Of a DNA stretch of 60,000 bases, positions 55,401 through 60,000 are shown one piece after another. Position 1 is the first letter of the stretch; every line of letters begins with the position of its first letter. This DNA comes from Bolinopsis microptera (taxonomy: Eukaryota; Ctenophora; Tentaculata; Lobata; Bolinopsidae). The position numbers and the translations under genes were made by a program. The DNA lies in contig NC_087081.1 in the NCBI RefSeq assembly GCF_026151205.1, positions 6,321,246 through 6,381,245 of the forward strand, in the 5' to 3' direction. The notes below the pieces were generated by a model. It was not told the DNA's origin and did not search any database. It was given only the letters and a program-made list of their open reading frames with translations.

Positions 55401-56056
55401 GTTCTTCTAGGATCGAATTTTTAATAAATACGTAGTAGCGGTGAGTAGCATGGGGTATAAGCTGTTGAAATCCACTAATTTAAAGTATAGCGAGTAAGTA
55501 TCTTTAAGTTGAACGTTACAACTAAACCAGAACTAACAACAATCTCCACAGAGCCCTGCAATGCTGGACAGTACCTTGATGAAGCATCAGGTTGTACAGA
55601 CTGTCAAGATAACGAGTGGAGTTTGGGAGGTGACAGATGTACGCCATGTCCTGAGAACACGGGAGTGGTGACAGGACAAGGAACTAAAGAAGAGGACTGC
55701 AAATGTAAATATCGTCTTTCTTTCAAGGTTAAAAGTTGATAAATCATATCATAGAGGTTGTGAAAAGCAATGATTTATTGAATATATCACCTCTATAATT
55801 TATTATTTCAGCACTCTGTGAAAATTACGATGAAACACTGTCCATATCCACACCGGAACCACCGTTCCCATTGTTCGAAGGATCACTCGTCACCTTCAAA
55901 TGTCTGAGAAAACACTTCCAAATTGGTGGAAACCTTATTGGGACTTGCCAAGAAAATCACATTGTTTTCCTAAATGGGAACCCAGTCTGCTCTAAGATCA
56001 GTAAGTTGTTTTGTGATTATAATGAGAACGTAGCAATAATGGCTGATCTTTTTTAA
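52380..56056 (+). CDS. Secreted mosaic protein: discoidin-like, VMO-I, three ephrin-receptor-like modules, CCP
   Basis: Exons: 52380-52431 signal peptide; 52580-53026 discoidin-like; 53210-53749 VMO-I; 53984-54148, 55156-55317 and 55552-55704 ephrin-receptor-like; 55812-56000 CCP/Sushi. Every internal exon is phase 1-1 with consensus splice sites and no stops, so one reading frame of ~560 codons is intact. An in-frame acceptor just before the ATG (AATTTCAG|GAAATG) implies an upstream 5' untranslated exon. The 3' end is uncertain: reading past the CCP donor gives a stop at 56056, or splicing may continue to an unseen exon. Such carbohydrate-binding plus cysteine-rich mosaics are extracellular, and lectin or complement-like roles are plausible but inferred. 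I recognise no named orthologue. Confidence 0.8.
52580..53026 (+). CDS. Mosaic gene exon 2: F5/8-type C (discoidin)-like domain
   Basis: 149 codons. The opening AEQSSPTYQDNEDEYGAKNA is followed by IDLKFTTTAKMAPSNNALWI, matching the A.qSS.y....A.nAiDg.....W. pattern of galactose-binding discoidin and fucolectin folds, followed by KFTLQQVHCLSQLVWY. Six further cysteines in the second half suggest extra disulphides. Domain assignment is by pattern and moderately sure. Confidence 0.6.
53210..53749 (+). CDS. Mosaic gene exon 3: VMO-I (vitelline membrane outer layer 1) domain
   Basis: 180 codons in one exon. Three internal repeats end in an acidic turn: LGDEGDDTSLNG, LGSGDDSAGNAL and GGDDNTALNG, each preceded by a G.W (WGTW, WGEW, SGDYQ) strand and CP/CS cysteines. 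This three-fold pattern with FATMF and VICGIKTRIE is characteristic of the VMO-I beta-prism fold, known from egg vitelline membranes and common in invertebrate secreted proteins. Confidence 0.85.
53984..54148 (+). CDS. Mosaic gene exon 4: ephrin-receptor-like Cys-rich module 1
   Basis: 55 codons: PCECGQRFDENNGCVECPE, then NQWSSDG, CLACPSGKG and a closing ESDCAW. It has the spacing of the GCC2/GCC3 or ephrin-receptor-like repeat (CxxCPxGxxS...C..CP.G). Confidence 0.8.
54348..55155 (+). repeat. 67/74-bp minisatellite carrying a repeated 3' splice site
   Basis: Twelve tandem units each end with CATCTTGTTTTGCAG, a full pyrimidine tract and AG. Eight units continue TAATGCGTGG. Three continue AGCCGTGTGTTGCG, copying the first 12 bases of the real exon, and the twelfth leads into the true exon at 55156. 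The intron is thereby ~1.0 kb against 150-240 bases for the neighbouring introns of this gene. Confidence 0.95.
55156..55317 (+). CDS. Mosaic gene exon 5: ephrin-receptor-like module 2
   Basis: 54 codons: PCVGGQFLHEMNGCQDCPED, then QWSAAGT, CTACPEGKV and NDCIW. Parallel to exon 4 in cysteine spacing. Its acceptor is the last of 12 near-identical candidates. Confidence 0.8.
55552..55704 (+). CDS. Mosaic gene exon 6: ephrin-receptor-like module 3
   Basis: 51 codons: PCNAGQYLDEASGCTDCQDN, then EWSLGGD, CTPCPENTG and EEDCK. Slightly shorter in the middle loop than modules 1 and 2. Confidence 0.8.
55812..56000 (+). CDS. Mosaic gene exon 7: CCP/Sushi module
   Basis: 63 codons with four cysteines in CCP order (LCENYD, VTFKCLRK, IGTCQEN, PVCSK) and the LFEGSLVTFKC strand. 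The normal Trp before the last cysteine is replaced by Phe (IVFLNGNPVC). Donor A|GTAAGT, phase 1. Confidence 0.75.
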
Positions 56057-57646
56057 CCCCGAGGGCAGGTGTTGAGATCAATCAGTTCATTATTGTTGAA
56101 TCAAGATTTGCTGCAGGTTTGTTTTTTTTATCTCACTAACTTACTTGAATTACAGATTTATAAGTATAACATAGATATTAGATAAGCACATTAAATCGTA
56201 CTAACCACTGCAGCTGGCCTAATTATTAAGTTATATAACAGTTAACTTTGTTGTCAATCAAATATTGGAATATTGATTGATAATATAGACGATAGCACAA
56301 CAGCATAACATCGAAATTTTAAATTGATGGCCAGTGGCCACTTATAATGATGATTTCTTGTATATAATTATTTACATAAATACTTAGCAGTGATGCCGGA
56401 TTCTCAATGTGCAGATAATAAGAAAAGCATAATATACAAATTACAATGTTATATGTATCAACCAAGACTTCAACTAGGACCCGACCAGAATTTTTGAGAT
56501 CATGTTTTCTTTTTAACCCTCGTTCACTTACAAACAGACCCCTGTCTGAAAACCATCAGAAACCAGTCGCCGGCCCCCAGAAACCTTTTTTTGGGATATC
56601 TATAATGACGAAGTTGGTCAAAAATGTACCTAACGACTGACTGCTTGAACACCTCGGATGTAAAAGTGGTTTTAAGCCCTTATAGTACATTAGAAAACGG
56701 TAGAAGTCACCATCAGAGTTGCTGGGAGCTTCTCTCAGATTGAAAGTATTGACGATGCACAGGTGATTTCATGCTTGACCGTTTTAATCCCTCTTTTACC
56801 GTTTTTTTCTACCTCAACTCGATTAGCCGCTTTTCATCAATATATTGAATTGTTCGCTGAGTAAGCCTCATAAAGCTTTAATAACTGCAGCTGCCAGCTA
56901 GCTGCTTCTTTGGCTTTTTTTATTTGATCAGATTGGGTTTCAGACTATTACAAATTTTGAATAATATATGCTCAATAATAAAAGCTAGATGGCATAACAA
57001 TACTATAGTCGAAGTAAATTGAGAGTGCACCTGATCCACAGGAAAGAAGATCCACAGGAACAGGGGCATCTTAAATGGACCATATAATAGAAAATATAAA
57101 ATGGTAAGAGAGGAGGAGTTTTTTAAATTGAATTAGAAGCTGCTCTTTAGCCATCTCATTGTACCCATAAGCATTCTACTTATTGTGCACACGTGTGTAG
57201 TGCCGTGCTCCGTTGCTTGCACGTGCAGCAGCATTCACGTGCATTGCACCTGCTCTTACACAAGAGAACTTTAAAAGCAGATGGAGGAGACCAACAACAT
57301 CTTATTTTTTATTTCTGTTACTAAGGGATTTTATACTTTTATATTAGGTGGCCGTCTGTAGCCGCATGCTATAATGTTGGTGCTTTAACTATAAAGGACG
57401 TATGTGATTTATTGTAATTTATTTATAAAGCTGAATAAGCGTGTACTAAAACATTTCATTGTCATAATATTAATATTGGTATCGATATAAATTTTCAAGT
57501 TTGAACTCTTTTACAGAATAGTTTTAGTTTATTAATATTTTCAGTGGTCTATTCTAACGAAAATTAACGTGAGCAGGTTATATATGATTTAAGTCATCTA
57601 TATCCTCTTATTAAATAGCTGCAGTAACCTTTATATAGACCGCAAA
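56057..57646. other. Intergenic region
   Basis: AT-rich, with a C/G-rich patch at 57180-57255 holding three CACGTG E-boxes. No gene-like frame; a 64-codon frame at 56446 has no recognisable content. It may contain the 3' untranslated part or last exon of the mosaic gene. Confidence 0.5.
57190..57241. promoter_or_regulatory. Cluster of three CACGTG E-boxes
   Basis: CACGTG at 57190-57195, 57220-57225 and 57236-57241, about 410-460 bases before the IgSF start codon. The palindrome is the core site of bHLH factors. Function is inferred from spacing and position only. Confidence 0.35.
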
Positions 57647-59849
57647 ATGGTGTCTCTCAGACTGCCTCACTGTTACTTGGCAATCCTCATTTTGTCATGG
57701 TAAGTGTTCTCCAGATAAATTTTAATTAAAAAAAATACAATGTTTGTTAATAAAAACTTTTAAACCACCTGCCATTCTAACAGCACATTCCTTATTTCAC
57801 TGCGCATATCTATCATAATCTGCGTGCCCTTCGGGGATGAATATTTAACTTATTTCAATTATATATTACTTTTGAGTAAACATTGGCTGGTACTACGGAT
57901 AGGACCAGTCCCCGATCAAATAAAAATCTATAAAACCACTGAGCTCTTTTATATAAGTGAACCTTGTCGAATATAAACATTTTGATTGATCCTTTATATT
58001 GAAAACTTTAAACTTGAATAGATTAACGTAAGAGTGAAGTGTGAATAAGTTTATTTTCAGGTATTCCCCACTATCCCAGTCCCTGGAAATTTGCTGCTGT
58101 CCTGATCTTACTCTTTCTTTAGCAGCTGTAGTATCCGACACAACGAAAAGTCTAGAAAATGGTTTTATGTATGTAGCTAAACAGGACTCCACCGTATCCT
58201 TAAAGTAAGTAAAATCTTATGGGCCGACGCAATATATGTTCAGATGATTAATCGTAATTTCAACACATTCTTTCATTAGCTGCGTGTTCTTTATTTTATA
58301 AATCTTTGCTTAACCTATAAAAGTATATGTCAACCATTTTTCTGTTAGGTGTGATCTTGGTGATAAAGAACATCCAGCAATCATGTCGGTGATATACAAG
58401 TTTCACAAAACTTATGATCTCAGTACAAGTAGACCAATTTCTCTCGACTACAAGAATAAGGAGGTACATTATAATTGGTGCAATATTGCTTTATTTTTTG
58501 GGCTAAAATGTAACCTTAATTGAAACTGAACTTCTACATGACGTGAATACGATTAGAAGCAATGTACAGGAAACTTGTATTATTTATAGAACTCCATATT
58601 ATATAAGTACATAGGAACAAATCGGAGTAATATTAGGTGGAGACGAGGATCATCTCACTGCAATTACTGTACAGACTACAGACCTGATACTCGTTTATTT
58701 AATACCAAATTGTGGGCCCTTACCAGGGCGCAATGTGGAATTTTTGATCCTAAGATAAAATTACATTTTAGACAGATTAAATCCATATATGAATATCCCA
58801 ATACCGATTACAGCTCTGTTCGGAAGATGATGGCTCTATTGCTACTTGCGACCTGACCAACGTGCAGTACTCGGAGAGCCCATCCAAGCAGAATACTTTG
58901 GACACAGCAGATAACCACATTTATCAGTGTTACGCTGAGATAACGATGATGGACGGTGCTGTTACCCAACTGTGGTCACATACTGTCAAGCTGGATGTTT
59001 ATTGTGCGTTACTCTTTCTTCTAAATTGATTAACAAAACCACTGTCATGCATTAGCCTTATCAAGTAATGAATTCATACCTAATGATTAAATTATGTTTA
59101 TAAATATATTATAGTTAAGGTTATGATCATAATATGTAGAATCATGTGAACCAAGACTTGCACAATAATTGGAATGTTATAAAGTCAGGATTTGTTCAGA
59201 TCCACCAACTAAAGACGATATGCCCGTTGTACCAGACCCCAGATCTGTATCCATTGGAAAAGCAATGCAGAAGTTGTACTGTGATCTGCCAGACTCAAAC
59301 CCCAAAACCAAGGCTCGCTGGTAAGCAATTCAATTTTTTTGTAAACCGGTTTTGGTTCTCGGTTCGACTAAGGACATTTAAGATGTAATACAATCACAAA
59401 GCTCAACCAACTGAAGTTTGACTTCGGCATAAGATTTTCTCATCACATTTCTACTTTCCGAGGGAGAGGCCAGGAACTCTTTTTGGCCAAGACCCAAGTG
59501 ACACGTTTTTATATATACTTTTCTATAGAATAATGGTTTATTGTTTTTTTCAAATGCAATTTGCAGGTCGTTTAAAAAAAGAGACACATCAACTTGGGAA
59601 GTGATAGACATTCCAAATGACCAAGTTAGGGGCGATAGGCTTGTTATAGCTGAAGATGACATAAGTGCGATATCAAAAGATGACATAGATCGAGGAATGC
59701 TGCTAATCATGTCCTTTGACGAATATGAAGATCAGGGAGATTACAAATGCGAGGGAGTATACGATACTGAGTTTGATGATACGGATGTGGATTTCGAAAT
59801 ATCTGGTTTCGAAGTGACTTCAAACGGTATAAGTAGTACACGCTCATAG
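57647..59849 (+). CDS. Immunoglobulin-superfamily protein, two Ig-like domains, 3' end uncertain
   Basis: Exons: 57647-57699 signal peptide (MVSLRLPHCYLAILILSW), 58061-58204, 58349-58463, 58814-59003, 59200-59320 and 59567 onward. Splice phases are 2, 2, 0, 1, 2, and the frame stays open across all joins. Ig domain 1 runs from TVSLKCDLG to HIYQCYAEI, the paired B- and F-strand cysteines, and is split by two introns. Ig domain 2 runs from MQKLYCDLPD to DEYEDQGDYKCEG, with one intron. The classic D-x-G-x-Y-x-C appears as DQGDYKC. The last exon either ends at TAG 59847-59849 or splices at 59827 (G|GTATAA, phase 1) to exons outside the window. No transmembrane segment is visible. A secreted or cell-surface recognition protein is plausible. 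Confidence 0.8.
58061..58463 (+). CDS. IgSF gene exons 2-3: first half of Ig domain 1
   Basis: Exon 2 (58061-58204) carries EICCCPDLTLSLAAVVSDTT and ends VSLK. Exon 3 (58349-58463) begins with the B-strand cysteine (CDLGDKEHPA) and continues VIYKFHKTYDLS. The intron 58205-58348 splits the Lys codon before that cysteine. Confidence 0.75.
58814..59003 (+). CDS. IgSF gene exon 4: second half of Ig domain 1
   Basis: Starts in phase 0 with LCSEDDGSIATCDLTNVQYS and contains DTADNHIYQCYAEI, the F strand with the second core cysteine, then WSHTVKLDVY as the G strand. The two additional cysteines may form a second disulphide. Confidence 0.75.
59200..59849 (+). CDS. IgSF gene exons 5-6: Ig domain 2
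   Basis: Exon 5 (59200-59320) opens PPTKDDMPVVPDPRSVSIGK and ends at the Trp codon (KTKARW), the Ig core tryptophan, split by a phase-2 intron. Exon 6 (59567 onward) has LLIMSFDEYEDQGDYKCEG, then an unusually acidic tail (TEFDDTDVDFEI). Confidence 0.75.
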
Positions 59850-60000
59850 TATAGTTGTATTAGCCGTATATCAGTATATCAGTATATCCTTATTATTATA
59901 CACATCGACCATAAGTACTTCCAACCATATTCAAAATATTATATATTTTACCTATATTAATATATATATAAATTATATATAGTTGGTATTATATATTAAT
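59850..60000. other. AT-rich end of window
   Basis: TA-rich low-complexity sequence (ATATATTAATATATATATA). It may be intron or 3' flank. Confidence 0.6.

Overview
This is AT-rich eukaryotic DNA from an invertebrate animal. Genes are split into short exons by GT-AG introns, nearly all introns between domain exons are phase 1, and the products are secreted or extracellular modular proteins (LDLa, kringle, pentraxin, discoidin-like, VMO-I, ephrin-receptor-like, CCP/Sushi, Ig). Much of the rest is transposon: CR1-like and RTE-like LINEs, a Penelope-like element, a tRNA-derived SINE, an LTR-retroelement tail, and many non-autonomous TIR or foldback DNA elements. The phylum cannot be fixed from the sequence. 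A cnidarian, sponge, placozoan, tunicate or similar lineage would fit. No bacterial, organellar or CRISPR features were seen.

Layout. 1-5.4 kb: a 1.6 kb foldback element, an LTR-retroelement integrase tail, an ~0.86 kb TIR element and a broken Penelope-like element. 5.4-14.3 kb: gene A on the + strand, made of a signal-peptide exon, two LDLa exons and a kringle domain over three exons with a 1-nt frameshift. Its first intron carries an antisense CR1-like LINE and a 25-bp minisatellite. 14.3-26.4 kb: mostly repeats, namely MITEs, a degenerate C2H2 zinc-finger relic, two copies of an ~1.3 kb segment (one split by an RTE-like LINE), and a 5'-truncated LINE with a clean 14-bp target duplication. 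26.4-37.4 kb: gene B, a tandem duplicate of the 5' part of gene A. It later received at least four more insertions: a 1.0 kb TIR element with 8-bp TSD, a 2.35 kb foldback with TGA TSD, a SINE with 9-bp TSD, and a deleted RTE-like LINE. For the first three, gene A keeps the empty site, so order and TSDs can be read directly. 37.5-48.4 kb: repeats, including a foldback with a 149-bp hAT-type MITE inside, a 591-bp inverted-repeat element, a 5'-truncated CR1-like LINE with one in-frame stop, and a second copy of the 2.35-2.5 kb foldback.

48.6-60 kb: a compact run of three + strand genes for extracellular proteins. The first is a pentraxin/coiled-coil gene with a nonsense codon and frameshifts. 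The second is discoidin-like + VMO-I + three ephrin-receptor-like modules + CCP, all on symmetric phase-1 exons. The third is an Ig-superfamily gene running to the window edge. The intron before the second ephrin-like exon is swollen by a minisatellite whose unit contains a complete 3' splice site, placing 11 decoy acceptors before the real one.

The secreted, lectin-like and immunoglobulin-like gene content, with tandem duplication and pseudogenisation, resembles innate-immunity or self-recognition gene neighbourhoods in invertebrates. That functional reading is inference only.
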